Origin: Rhodobacter sp. SGA-6-6
GTDB lineage: Bacteria; Pseudomonadota; Alphaproteobacteria; Rhodobacterales; Rhodobacteraceae
Direction: 5' to 3'
DNA length: 64,000 bases
Assembly (NCBI RefSeq): GCF_011043545.1
Contig: NZ_JAAKGP010000003.1
Coordinates: forward strand, 460,865-524,864
Shown in pieces: positions 29,644 to 37,741 of this stretch; position 1 is the stretch's first letter; each line of letters starts with the position of its first letter. The position numbers and the translations under genes were made by a program. Under the pieces are notes generated by a model that saw only the letters and a list, made by a program, of their open reading frames with translations, ran no database searches and was not told the DNA's origin.

Positions 29644-30906
29644 TCAGAGCGCGCGCCAGCCGATGTCGCGGCGGCAGAAGCCTTCCGGCCAGTCGATGCG
29701 GTCGACCATGGCATAGGCTTCGCCGCGGGCCGCTGCCAGGGTTTCCGCCCGGGCGGTGACGTTCAGCACCCTTCCGCCGTTGGCGGTGACCTCGCCCCCC
29801 TCCAGCCTGGTGCCGGCATGGAAGACCATGTGCCGGCTGTCTCCGGCCAGCGCCTCCAGCCCGCGGATCGCGCTGCCCTTGGCATAGGCGCCGGGATAGC
29901 CGCGCGCCGCCATCACCACGGTCAGCGCGTGGTCCTCGGCCCAGTTGACCCGCGCGCCCTCCAGCCGCCCTTCGGCGCAGGCCAGCATCAGGTCCAGCGC
30001 CTGCGCGCCGAGGCGCATCATCAGCACCTGGCACTCCGGGTCGCCGAAGCGGCAGTTGTATTCGACCAGCCGGGCGCGGCCGTCCGCGATCATCAGGCCG
30101 GCGTAGAGGACGCCCCGGTAGGGGGTGCCGCGCCGCGCCATCTCGCGGATGGTCGGCAGCACGATCTCCTCCATCGCCTGGCGTTGCAGCGCCTCGGTCA
30201 GGACGGGGGCCGGGGAATAGGCGCCCATGCCGCCGGTGTTGGGGCCGGTGTCGCCGTCGCCCGCGCGCTTGTGGTCCTGCGCGGTGCCGATGGGCAGGGC
30301 GGTCTCGCCGTCCGAGAGGATGAAGAAGCTGGCTTCCTCGCCCGCCATGAACTCCTCGATCACCACCTCGGCCCCGGCTTGCCCGAATTCGCCGCCGAAC
30401 ATGTCGTCCACCGCGGCCAGCGCCTCCTCGACCGTCATCGCCACGATCACGCCCTTGCCGGCGGCGAGGCCGTCGGCCTTGACCACGATGGGCGCGCCCT
30501 GCCTGCGGATGTAGTCGCGGGCCGGGGCGGCTTCGGTGAAGCGGGCCCAGGCGGCGGTCGGGGCGCCGTAGGCGTCGCAGATCTCCTTGGTGAAGGCCTT
30601 CGAGGCCTCCAGCCGCGCCGCCTCCGCGCTCGGCCCGAAGGTCAGCAGGCCCGCGGCGCGGGCTGCATCCGCCACCCCGGCCGCCAGCGGCGCCTCCGGC
30701 CCGACGATGACGAAATCGACGGCGTTCTCCTCGCAGAACGCCACCACCGCCGCGCCGTCCAGGATGTCCAGCGTGGCGCATTCGGCGATTGCGGCGATCC
30801 CGGCATTGCCCGGCGCCACGATCAGCCGGTCGCATTTCGGGTTCTGCTTCACCGCCCAGGCGAGGGCATGTTCGCGCCCGCCGGAGCCGAGGATCAGGAT
30901 GTTCAT
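29644..30906 (-). CDS. purD: Phosphoribosylamine-glycine ligase
   Basis: 420-aa ATP-grasp enzyme of purine synthesis that makes GAR from phosphoribosylamine, glycine and ATP. MNILILGSGGREHALAWA opens the N-domain. The ATP-grasp body shows KADGLAAGKGV (about 140-150) and the GARS signature RFGDPECQ. Typical length, no break. ATG 30906 is preferred as the family's canonical start. Divergent from xseA across 178 bp that hold three tandem hairpins. Confidence 0.96.
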   Translation of the reverse strand: MNILILGSGGREHALAWAVKQNPKCDRLIVAPGNAGIAAIAECATLDILDGAAVVAFCEENAVDFVIVGPEAPLAAGVADAARAAGLLTFGPSAEAARLEASKAFTKEICDAYGAPTAAWARFTEAAPARDYIRRQGAPIVVKADGLAAGKGVIVAMTVEEALAAVDDMFGGEFGQAGAEVVIEEFMAGEEASFFILSDGETALPIGTAQDHKRAGDGDTGPNTGGMGAYSPAPVLTEALQRQAMEEIVLPTIREMARRGTPYRGVLYAGLMIADGRARLVEYNCRFGDPECQVLMMRLGAQALDLMLACAEGRLEGARVNWAEDHALTVVMAARGYPGAYAKGSAIRGLEALAGDSRHMVFHAGTRLEGGEVTANGGRVLNVTARAETLAAARGEAYAMVDRIDWPEGFCRRDIGWRAL

Positions 30907-30971
30907 GTGCCGCCCCCTGCTGCCTTCGCCCGCCTGATAGGGGGAGGCCGGGATGCAGGCAAGCCGCCGCG

Positions 30972-31039
30972 CCGATTTCTTCTCAGAAATCGGGCCGGAG
31001 CCTGTGAAGGCTCCGGCGCGGAGTTTGCGAAAACTCCGC
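30972..31039. repeat. Three tandem hairpins between purD and xseA
   Basis: Perfect stems in a row: CCGATTTCT/AGAAATCGG (30972-30993), GCCGGAGCC/GGCTCCGGC (30994-31017) and GCGGAGTTT/AAACTCCGC (31018-31039). Loops are 4 to 6 nt and no bases separate the stems. A weaker fourth (GCCGG/CCGGC) follows. They lie in the shared upstream region of two divergent genes. They could be a leader of xseA or a small repeat cluster. Confidence 0.75.
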
Positions 31040-31084
31040 CGGCCGGGGTTTTCCTCCGGCGGCGGGGTGCCTATTCTGCGCCGC

Positions 31085-32653
31085 ATGGACATCTTCGAGG
31101 ACCTCGCCCCGCAGGGCAACCGCCCGGAATACACCGTCTCGGAACTGTCCGGGGCGGTGAAGCGGGTGATCGAGGGGGAATTCGGCCTCGTCCGGGTGCG
31201 GGGCGAGGTGGGGCGGGTGTCGCGGCCCTCGTCGGGGCACCTCTATTTCGACCTGAAGGACGACCGGGCCTGCCTGGCGGCGATCGCCTGGAAGGGACAG
31301 GCGGCGCGGATGCAGGTGCGGCCGGAGGAGGGGATGGAGATCGTCGCCACCGGGCGGATGACCACCTTCCCCGGCCAGTCGAAATACCAGCTGATCGTCG
31401 AGGACGTGGTCCCCGCCGGCGCCGGCGCGTTGATGGCGATGCTGGAGAGGCGCCGCGCCGCCCTGCAGGCCGAGGGATTGTTCGACCCCGCCCGCAAGAA
31501 GCCGATCCCCTATCTGCCGGGGGTGATCGGCGTCGTCACCTCGCCCTCCGGCGCGGTGATCCGCGACATCCTGCACCGGCTGCGCGACCGCTTCCCCCGC
31601 CGGGTGCTGATCTGGCCGGTGGCGGTGCAGGGGCAGGCCTGCGCGCCGGAGGTGGCCGCCGCCATCCGCGGCTTCAACGCCCTGCCCGGCGACGGTTCGG
31701 TGCCGCGGCCGGACGTGATCATCGTCGCCCGCGGCGGCGGGTCGCTGGAGGACCTCTGGGGTTTCAACGAGGAGATCGTGGTGCGGGCGGCGGCGGAGAG
31801 CCGGATCCCGCTGATCTCGGCGGTGGGGCACGAGACCGACACCACGCTGATCGACCATGCGGCCGACCTGCGCGCGCCCACGCCCACGGCGGCGGCGGAG
31901 CTGGCGGTGCCGGTGCGGCTGGACCTGCTGGCGGCGGTGGCGGACCTCGCGGCGCGGCAGGGGCGGGCGGTGGCGGCCGGGGTGGAGCGCCGCGGCCAGC
32001 GGCTGCGCGACCTGTCGCGCGCCCTGCCGCGGCCCGAGGCGCTGACCGGCGCGGCGGCGCAACGGCTGGACCTCTGGGCCGGGCGGCTGTCCGGCGCGCT
32101 CGGCCTGATGGTGGCGAGGAAGCGCGGCGCCTTCGACCGGGCGGGCGGCGGGATGCGGCCGGACCTGCTGCTGCGGCTCTTGTCGCGGCGGGCGGACGGG
32201 CTGGCTGCGGCCGGCGGGCGGCTGGCCGACCGGGCCGGGCGGGCGCTGGAGCGGCGGCACCTGGGCTTCGACAAATGGGCCTCGCGGCTGGCCCCCGCGC
32301 TGGCGCGGCTCTTGGCCGAGGCCGACCGGACCGGGCGCAAGGGCCGCGCCGATCTGGCCGTTCTGGCCGGGCGGCTGGAGGCGGCGCCGCGGCGGCGGCT
32401 GGCCGATCTGGCGCGGCGGCTGGAGCAGGTGGACCGCACCCGGCAGACGCTCGGCTACGCCGAGACCCTGAAGCGCGGCTTCGCGGTGATCCGCGGCGAC
32501 GGCCATGTCGTCACCAGCCGGGAGGAGGCCGCCAGGGCCGCGGTGCTGGAGGCCGAGTTCCGCGACGGCCGGCTGCCGCTGGGGCAGGGCGCGGCGCCGG
32601 CGCCGAGGAAGCCGAAGCCGGGCGGCGACGGCGGGCAGGGATCGCTGTTCTGA
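31085..32653 (+). CDS. xseA: Exodeoxyribonuclease VII large subunit
   Basis: 522 aa. The N-terminal OB-fold (1-105) has YTVSELSGAVKRVIEG and RVRGEVG. The catalytic domain (about 130-340) includes IGVVTSPSGAVIRDI, the acidic/Arg cluster DVIIVARGGGSLEDLW and SAVGHETDTT. A long helical arm follows and the C-terminal tail is GSLF. ExoVII degrades single-stranded DNA in both directions. xseB is not adjacent. ATG 31085 starts the conserved N-terminus. The 5' leader may include the hairpins at 30972-31039. Confidence 0.95.
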   Translation: MDIFEDLAPQGNRPEYTVSELSGAVKRVIEGEFGLVRVRGEVGRVSRPSSGHLYFDLKDDRACLAAIAWKGQAARMQVRPEEGMEIVATGRMTTFPGQSKYQLIVEDVVPAGAGALMAMLERRRAALQAEGLFDPARKKPIPYLPGVIGVVTSPSGAVIRDILHRLRDRFPRRVLIWPVAVQGQACAPEVAAAIRGFNALPGDGSVPRPDVIIVARGGGSLEDLWGFNEEIVVRAAAESRIPLISAVGHETDTTLIDHAADLRAPTPTAAAELAVPVRLDLLAAVADLAARQGRAVAAGVERRGQRLRDLSRALPRPEALTGAAAQRLDLWAGRLSGALGLMVARKRGAFDRAGGGMRPDLLLRLLSRRADGLAAAGGRLADRAGRALERRHLGFDKWASRLAPALARLLAEADRTGRKGRADLAVLAGRLEAAPRRRLADLARRLEQVDRTRQTLGYAETLKRGFAVIRGDGHVVTSREEAARAAVLEAEFRDGRLPLGQGAAPAPRKPKPGGDGGQGSLF

Positions 32654-32678
32654 CCGGGGCAAGGTTTCCGGCGCGAGG

Positions 32679-33083
32679 TCAGGCGCCGAGGTATTCGTTG
32701 CAGGTCATCGCGTGGTTCGAGGGCTTCAGGTAGATCGGCTCCACCGAGGGGTCGCCGTTGAACTGCGCCGAAAGCCCGCCGTCGCCGGTGTCGAAGTAGG
32801 TCCAGCAGTCGGGGGTGGAGGGATCGTCCTCGTAGGTGAAGCAGATCATCTCTCCCACCTGTTCCCAGGTGCCATACATGCAGCCGCGCTCGTCCTCCCA
32901 GATCGACCTGCCGCCGGGCAGGAACTTCTCCACCCCGTAGATCGAGCCGAAGGACCAGGTGTCCATCACCTTGCCGCGGGTCAGCGTGTCGAATTCCTCG
33001 GCGGTCAGCGGCTTGCCGCCCTCGGCCAGCGCGGGCAGGGGCAGGGCCAGCAGGGCGGCCAGAAGGGCCTTGCGCATCGTCAT
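32679..33083 (-). CDS. Secreted four-cysteine protein, paralogue 1
   Basis: 134 aa with a Sec signal peptide (residues 1-21, cleaved after ALA). The mature part shares a pattern with the gene just upstream: TAEEFDxxxxGK, then IYGxExxLP, a Cys-x-YGxW, ICFxYE, CWxxF and a last Cys near the end. Four cysteines suggest two disulfides in the periplasm. Two bases separate its ATG from the paralogue's stop, so both are co-transcribed. I do not recognise the family, and enzymatic residues are not obvious. Confidence 0.72.
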   Translation of the reverse strand: MTMRKALLAALLALPLPALAEGGKPLTAEEFDTLTRGKVMDTWSFGSIYGVEKFLPGGRSIWEDERGCMYGTWEQVGEMICFTYEDDPSTPDCWTYFDTGDGGLSAQFNGDPSVEPIYLKPSNHAMTCNEYLGA

Positions 33084-33085
33084 CG

Positions 33086-33481
33086 CTATACCCCCACGTC
33101 GGCGGGGCAGCTGAGGCCCCGGGTCGCATCCTTGACCTCGGAAAGCTCGTCGCCCGGCAGGTCCTCGGTCGACAGTGCCCTCAGCCCGCCGTCCTCCTGC
33201 CAGAACGACCAGCAATGTTCGCCGTCGGAATATTCATAGGCGAAGCAGATCAGCCCGCCCTTTTCATACCAGCGGCCGTATTGGCAGATGTCGCCGGTGA
33301 CCTGCCAGCGGACGCGGCGGTTCGGCAGGTATTCCTCGGTGCCGTAGATCTCGCCGTATTGCGAATAGGTCAGGGTCTTGCCGGTGGCATAGGCGTCGAA
33401 TTCCTCGGCCGTCATCGGGTCCTGGGCGAGGGCGGTCAGGGGGACGAGGGCGGCGATGGTGGCAAGGGCGAGGGCGCGCAT
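33086..33481 (-). CDS. Secreted four-cysteine protein, paralogue 2
   Basis: 131 aa, Sec signal peptide (1-19, ending ALA-Q). It carries the same motif set as its downstream paralogue: MTAEEFDAYATGK, IYGTEEYLP, ICQYGRW, LICFAYE, HCWSFW and LSCPAD. ATG 33481 opens the signal peptide. The pair arose by tandem duplication that has diverged to roughly one third identity by eye. It is upstream of its paralogue in a two-gene operon. Its promoter side faces element A copy 3. Confidence 0.72.
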   Translation of the reverse strand: MRALALATIAALVPLTALAQDPMTAEEFDAYATGKTLTYSQYGEIYGTEEYLPNRRVRWQVTGDICQYGRWYEKGGLICFAYEYSDGEHCWSFWQEDGGLRALSTEDLPGDELSEVKDATRGLSCPADVGV

Positions 33482-33615
33482 GGGCGGTCTCCGCTGGTCG
33501 GGTTTTCGGGCGGACCCTGCCAGAGCGCGGCGGGAAAGGCCAGTCAGCCTTGCGTGACCTGGGCGGGGGTCGGCCGGTGGGGCGTGCGGATTTTGCTTCG
33601 GCGATCCATCCATTT

Positions 33616-33826
33616 TGGCGAAGGCGCGTGCCTTCGCCATGGCGCACCATGTCAACCGGGACCGGCCGGGCCTCCAAGGCCCGGCCAGCGCCCGCCCCGC
33701 CCTCGGCGGGCGCTTCTCGCCCGCCGGGTCGAGCGCTGGCCTCTCGGGGTTCAGAGCTGACAGGTTTCCGGGTGCTGCCGCCGCACACGGGCGGGGGCGA
33801 GGCAGTGCCTCGCCTTTTCCCGCCCG
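33616..33826 (+). repeat. Element A, copy 3 (211 bp)
   Basis: H1 33616-33639, H2 33664-33686, H3 outer arms 33683-33694 and 33730-33741 (one mismatch), inner arms 33705-33712 and 33718-33725, H4 33788-33826. It lies in the 367-bp gap between the secreted-protein operon and the AlkB-like gene, both on the minus strand. Nothing else is visible in that gap apart from about 135 bp of plain upstream sequence. Confidence 0.9.
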
Positions 33827-33848
33827 ATCAGAGCTTCCGTGGTCGTAG

Positions 33849-34913
33849 CTACCGCGCCCCCTGCCAGCGTCGCAGCGCCGGGCGGATGGCACGTTTCCAC
33901 AGCGGCGGCACCAGCGCGAGGGTGCAGGCCAGCGGCAGCGGCCAGGGCAGGCGGGGGGCCTCGTCCGCCTCTCCCAGCCGCAGGACGGGATAGGGGCGGG
34001 TCGGGTGGCTGTGGTGGTCGGAATGCCGCGGCGCGTTCAGCATCAGCGCCGAGGAGAACCAGGGGCCGGAGTTCCAGCTGTGCGCCGGACCCACCGGCGC
34101 CGGCCTGCCGTCGGCCAGGGCGGCGCGGCGCAGGCCGTAGTGCTGGACGTAATCGGACAGCAGGATCTGCATCTGCGCCAGCGCCGCCAGCCCCCACCAG
34201 GCCGCCACCCCGCCGCCTCCGGCGATGACATAGGCGACGACCAGCGCCAGCAGACTCCCCGCCAGATGCCAGAGATAGGGATGCAGCCCCCGCGGCCCCG
34301 ATCCGCGCTTGCGCAGCGCGGTTTCGGCCCGCCGGCCGGCCCGGTAGCTGCCGATCCAGGCCCGCAGGGCGAAGCGGTAGAAGCCCTGCCCCTCGGGCGC
34401 GGAATTGGGGTCCTCGGGCGTGGCGACATGGCGGTGGTGCACCAGCCGGTGGGCGCTGGCGTGCTGGCCGAACAGGATGGCGGCGTAATAGCCGGTGCCG
34501 AGGCGGAACAGCCAGCGGTTGCCGCGGTGGATCAGCTCATGCGCCGCCGGATGGCCGACCTGGCCGAGCCAGAGCCCGGCGCCGAGGAAGATCAGCCCGC
34601 GGCCGAGCGGGGACAGGCCGGACGGCCCCGCCACCGCCCAGGTCGCCAGCGGCAGGAGCGCCAGCGCGGAAAGGCCGACCGCGACCAGAAGGGCGTCGGA
34701 GCCGGGAAACTCCTGCCCCTCGGTCGCGTCGGCGGCGACATGGGGGATCAGCCGGTCCAGCACGGCGGAAAGGCAGAACATGTAGAGGAAGCCGGCCCAG
34801 ACGAAAGGACCGCCGCCCCAGAGGCCGAGCGCGAACAGCGGCAGCGGCGCCAGCGCGGCCGCGGCGAAGGCGGCGACAGGCAGGGGATGGCGCAGGCGCT
34901 TGGTCTTGGGCAT
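33849..34913 (-). CDS. AlkB-like membrane di-iron oxygenase (alkane 1-monooxygenase family)
   Basis: 354 aa, integral membrane, with about six hydrophobic helices. The histidine boxes are HPAAHELIHR (His125, His129), HASAHRLVHHRH (His155, His159, His160) and APRHSDHHSHP (His297, His300, His301), plus the HYG motif DYVQHYGL. These match alkane/fatty-acid-type di-iron enzymes. The second box differs from the strict EHxxGHH of AlkB, so the substrate may not be an alkane. No rubredoxin gene is next to it. It is divergent from a lysoplasmalogenase across 63 bp. Inner membrane. Confidence 0.82.
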   Translation of the reverse strand: MPKTKRLRHPLPVAAFAAAALAPLPLFALGLWGGGPFVWAGFLYMFCLSAVLDRLIPHVAADATEGQEFPGSDALLVAVGLSALALLPLATWAVAGPSGLSPLGRGLIFLGAGLWLGQVGHPAAHELIHRGNRWLFRLGTGYYAAILFGQHASAHRLVHHRHVATPEDPNSAPEGQGFYRFALRAWIGSYRAGRRAETALRKRGSGPRGLHPYLWHLAGSLLALVVAYVIAGGGGVAAWWGLAALAQMQILLSDYVQHYGLRRAALADGRPAPVGPAHSWNSGPWFSSALMLNAPRHSDHHSHPTRPYPVLRLGEADEAPRLPWPLPLACTLALVPPLWKRAIRPALRRWQGAR

Positions 34914-34976
34914 GGTCAGGAGGGAAGCACGAAACCGCCGGGCTGGAAAGGCCACGGCTTGCCGCAGGGGGCGGGG

Positions 34977-35663
34977 ATGGAGGCGACGGGCATCGGGCTG
35001 GCCGGGGCGGCGCTGCTGGCGGCGGCGGTCTATGGGCTGCGCTATTGCACCCGCGACGATCCGGGGCTTGCGGGCGCCGCGGTCAAGACGGCCTCTACCG
35101 GCCTGCTGGCGCTGCTGCTGTGGCGCTTCGCCGGGTTGCCGCTGTTCTGGACCATCGCCCTTGGCATGACGCTGGGAGCGGCGGGCGACTGGTTCCTGGC
35201 GCGCCGGGGCGAGGCGGCTTTCCTGGCCGGGATGGCGGCCTTCGGCGCCGGCCACCTGGCCTATGCCGGCGGAATGCTGGCGCGGTCGCTGGAGCTGGGG
35301 CTGGACGGGGTTTCCCTTGCCGAAGGGACGGCGCTGGCCGCGCTGCTGGCGCTGGTCGCCTCGACCGAGGTCTGGCTGGCCCCGCGCACCGGCGCCTTGC
35401 GCTGGCCGGTCAGGGCCTATGTGCTGCTGATCGGGCTGATGGGGGCTGCGGCGGTGCTGTTGCCTGCCCATCCGGGGCAGCCGGCCCTGCGGCTGGGGGC
35501 GGCGCTGTTCCTGGCCTCGGACCTGCTGCTGGCGCTGCGGCTGTTCGTGGTGGCCGATCCGGCGCGGCAAAGGGCGCTGTCGCGGGCGCTCTGGCCGGCC
35601 TATTGGGCCGGGCAGGCGCTGATCGGCTGGGGCGCGCTGCTGTTCTGGCTTCCCAAGGGCTGA
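34977..35663 (+). CDS. YhhN-family lysoplasmalogenase
   Basis: 228 aa with about eight hydrophobic segments. YhhN/TMEM86 proteins cleave the vinyl-ether bond of lysoplasmalogens. The conserved LGAAGDWFL and the later LFLASDLLLALRLF Asp motifs, expected to form the active site, are both present, and the final WPAYWAGQALIGWG is typical. ATG 34977 follows GGGGGCGGGG. It is divergent from the AlkB-like oxygenase and 61 bp before ftsY. Inner-membrane location is certain; the substrate in this bacterium is inferred. Confidence 0.82.
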   Translation: MEATGIGLAGAALLAAAVYGLRYCTRDDPGLAGAAVKTASTGLLALLLWRFAGLPLFWTIALGMTLGAAGDWFLARRGEAAFLAGMAAFGAGHLAYAGGMLARSLELGLDGVSLAEGTALAALLALVASTEVWLAPRTGALRWPVRAYVLLIGLMGAAAVLLPAHPGQPALRLGAALFLASDLLLALRLFVVADPARQRALSRALWPAYWAGQALIGWGALLFWLPKG

Positions 35664-35724
35664 CGCCCTTTCCATCGCGGGCCTTAGGCATTAGGTGGGA
35701 AGGAACCGGCAAAGGGGGCCACCG

Positions 35725-36903
35725 ATGTCTTTCTTCTCGAAGCTCAAGGACCGGATGTTCCGGTCCTCGTCGAAGATCGGCGAGGGGCTGGATGCGCTGG
35801 TGGCCGAGGGGGCGGAGGAACAGGCTCCGGCCGCCGAAGCTGCGCACGAGGCCCCGGCTCCTGCCCCCGCCCCGAAGGTTCGGCCGGACCCCGAGGCGCG
35901 GGTCGCGCCGGAACCTGCGTTTGCGCCCCCCGCTCCCGCGCCGGAGACCCGGCCCGCGCCGACGCCTGCACCCGAATCCGCCGCCTCTCCCCGCTCCGCG
36001 CCGTCCGAGGACGCCCCCAAACCCGGCCTCTTCGGCCGCCTCTTCGGCCGCGCCGCTGCCGACGAACCGCGCCGGGTGCTGGACGATGCCATGCTGGAAA
36101 GCCTGGAGGAGGTGCTGATCCAGGCCGACCTCGGCCCCGAGACCGCGGTGCGGGTCACCGCCAACATCGCCGAAGGGCGCTTCGGCAAGAAGGTCTCCAC
36201 CGGGGAATTGAAGGCCGCGCTGGCCGCCGAGGTGGCGCGGATCATGGCGCCGGTGGCGCGGCCGCTGCCGCTTTATCCGCAAAAGCCGCAGGTGGTGCTG
36301 GTGGTGGGCGTCAACGGCTCCGGCAAGACCACGACCATCGGCAAGCTCGCCTCGCAGTTCAAGGCCGCCGGCAAAAAGGTGGTGATCGCGGCCGGAGACA
36401 CCTTCCGCGCCGCGGCGGTGGATCAGCTGAAGGTCTGGGGCGAACGCGCCGGCGTGCCGGTGCTGACCGCGCCGGAAGGGTCGGACCCCGCGTCGCTGGC
36501 CTTCGACGCCTTGACCAAAGCGAGGGCCGAGGGTGCCGACCTGCTGATGATCGACACCGCCGGCCGGTTGCAGAACCGCGCTGACCTGATGGAGGAGCTG
36601 GCCAAGATCGTCCGCGTCATCCGCAAGGTCGACGCCAGCGCGCCGCACAACACGTTGCTGGTGCTGGATGCCACCACCGGCCAGAACGCCATCACCCAGG
36701 TCGAGATCTTCCGCAAGATCGCCGATGTCTCCGGCCTGGTGATGACCAAGCTGGACGGCACCGCCAAGGGCGGCGTGCTGGTGGCGCTGGCCGACCGCTT
36801 CGGCCTGCCGATCCATGCCATCGGCGTCGGCGAGCAGATCGACGATCTTTCCCCCTTCGACCCGGAGGATTTCGCCCGGGCGCTGGTGGGGCTGGACGGG
36901 TAG
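35725..36903 (+). CDS. ftsY: Signal recognition particle receptor
   Basis: 392 aa. FtsY is the SRP GTPase that docks ribosomes at the Sec translocon. An acidic, Ala/Pro-rich A region (about 20-110) is followed by the NG domain: P-loop GVNGSGKTT (195-203), DTFRAAAVDQL, DTAGR and TKLDGTAKGG. An amphipathic N-terminal helix MSFFSKLKDRMF contacts the membrane. ATG 35725 is chosen for AAAGGGGG upstream. Followed by yciB after 10 bp, so they are an operon. Confidence 0.96.
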   Translation: MSFFSKLKDRMFRSSSKIGEGLDALVAEGAEEQAPAAEAAHEAPAPAPAPKVRPDPEARVAPEPAFAPPAPAPETRPAPTPAPESAASPRSAPSEDAPKPGLFGRLFGRAAADEPRRVLDDAMLESLEEVLIQADLGPETAVRVTANIAEGRFGKKVSTGELKAALAAEVARIMAPVARPLPLYPQKPQVVLVVGVNGSGKTTTIGKLASQFKAAGKKVVIAAGDTFRAAAVDQLKVWGERAGVPVLTAPEGSDPASLAFDALTKARAEGADLLMIDTAGRLQNRADLMEELAKIVRVIRKVDASAPHNTLLVLDATTGQNAITQVEIFRKIADVSGLVMTKLDGTAKGGVLVALADRFGLPIHAIGVGEQIDDLSPFDPEDFARALVGLDG

Positions 36904-36913
36904 GGGACAGGAC

Positions 36914-37519
36914 ATGGCGGGCAGGAAGATCAATCCGTTTCTGAAACTGGCGCTGGAACTGGGGCCGATCCTCCTGTTCTTCGTCCTGTTCGGCCGGCTG
37001 AAGGACCAGACCTTCCGCATCGCCGGCGGCGAATATTCCGGCTTCATCGTCACCACCGCGGTCTTCGTGGTTCTGATCATCGCCACCACCGGCATCCTGT
37101 GGCGGCTGACCGGGCGGCTGTCGCGGATGCAGCTGATGACGCTGGTGCTGGTGGTGGTGATGGGCGGCCTGTCGGTCTGGCTGAACGACGAGCGCTTCAT
37201 CAAGATGAAGCCGACCTTCCTCTACCTCGCCTTCGGGGCGATCCTCGGCTTCGGCCTGCTGCGCGGGAAAAGCTATCTCTCCGCGGTGATGGAGGAGGTG
37301 GTGCCGATGACGGCCGAGGGCTGGATGATCCTGACCCGGCGGATGACGGCCTTCTTCTTCGCGCTGGCGGTGGCGAACGAGGCGGTCTGGCGGCTGATGT
37401 CGACCGAGGCCTGGGTCAACTTCAAGACCTTCGGCCTGACCGCGGCGCTGTTCCTGTTCATCCTGAGCCAGGGCCGGCTGTTCGAAACCTACGCGGCGGA
37501 GCCGGTGGAGAAGGATTAG
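36914..37519 (+). CDS. yciB: YciB/IspZ-family inner-membrane protein
   Basis: 201 aa with five to six hydrophobic helices. The family signature ELGPILLFFVLFG near residue 14, KPTFLYLAFG and the late EAVWR...FKTFGL block are present. YciB is linked to septation and envelope integrity in Gram-negative bacteria. ATG 36914 is 10 bp after the ftsY stop, with AGGGGACAGG upstream, so co-transcription with ftsY is likely. Earlier annotations call this IspZ or septation protein A. Confidence 0.9.
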   Translation: MAGRKINPFLKLALELGPILLFFVLFGRLKDQTFRIAGGEYSGFIVTTAVFVVLIIATTGILWRLTGRLSRMQLMTLVLVVVMGGLSVWLNDERFIKMKPTFLYLAFGAILGFGLLRGKSYLSAVMEEVVPMTAEGWMILTRRMTAFFFALAVANEAVWRLMSTEAWVNFKTFGLTAALFLFILSQGRLFETYAAEPVEKD

Positions 37520-37551
37520 GACGGGTCCGCATTCGGCCTTGCCCGGCCCGT

Positions 37552-37653
37552 CCGGCGAAGGCCATCGCCTACGCCGCTTTCTGCCACTGTCTCCGTGTGC
37601 AACCGCCGCGCTCGCGCGGGCGCGAGACAGGCGCCTCGCCTTTTCCCGCCCGG
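37552..37653 (+). repeat. Element A remnant (about 102 bp)
   Basis: H1 is decayed by one mismatch (GGCGAAGGC-N4-GCCTACGCC at 37554-37575), H2 and H3 are missing, and the last part matches the right side of H4 (CCTCGCCTTTTCCCGCCCG in copies 3 and here). The direction is plus. It lies in the 222-bp gap between yciB and the helicase gene, which holds no gene. Confidence 0.7.
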
Positions 37654-37741
37654 CTCGGCCGTCGGATGCAAGACGCCGCCGGACACGAACAATCCGAGAA
37701 CGGCGCTTTCCCTTGCCGCAAAGCCCGGCTATCCTGACCGC

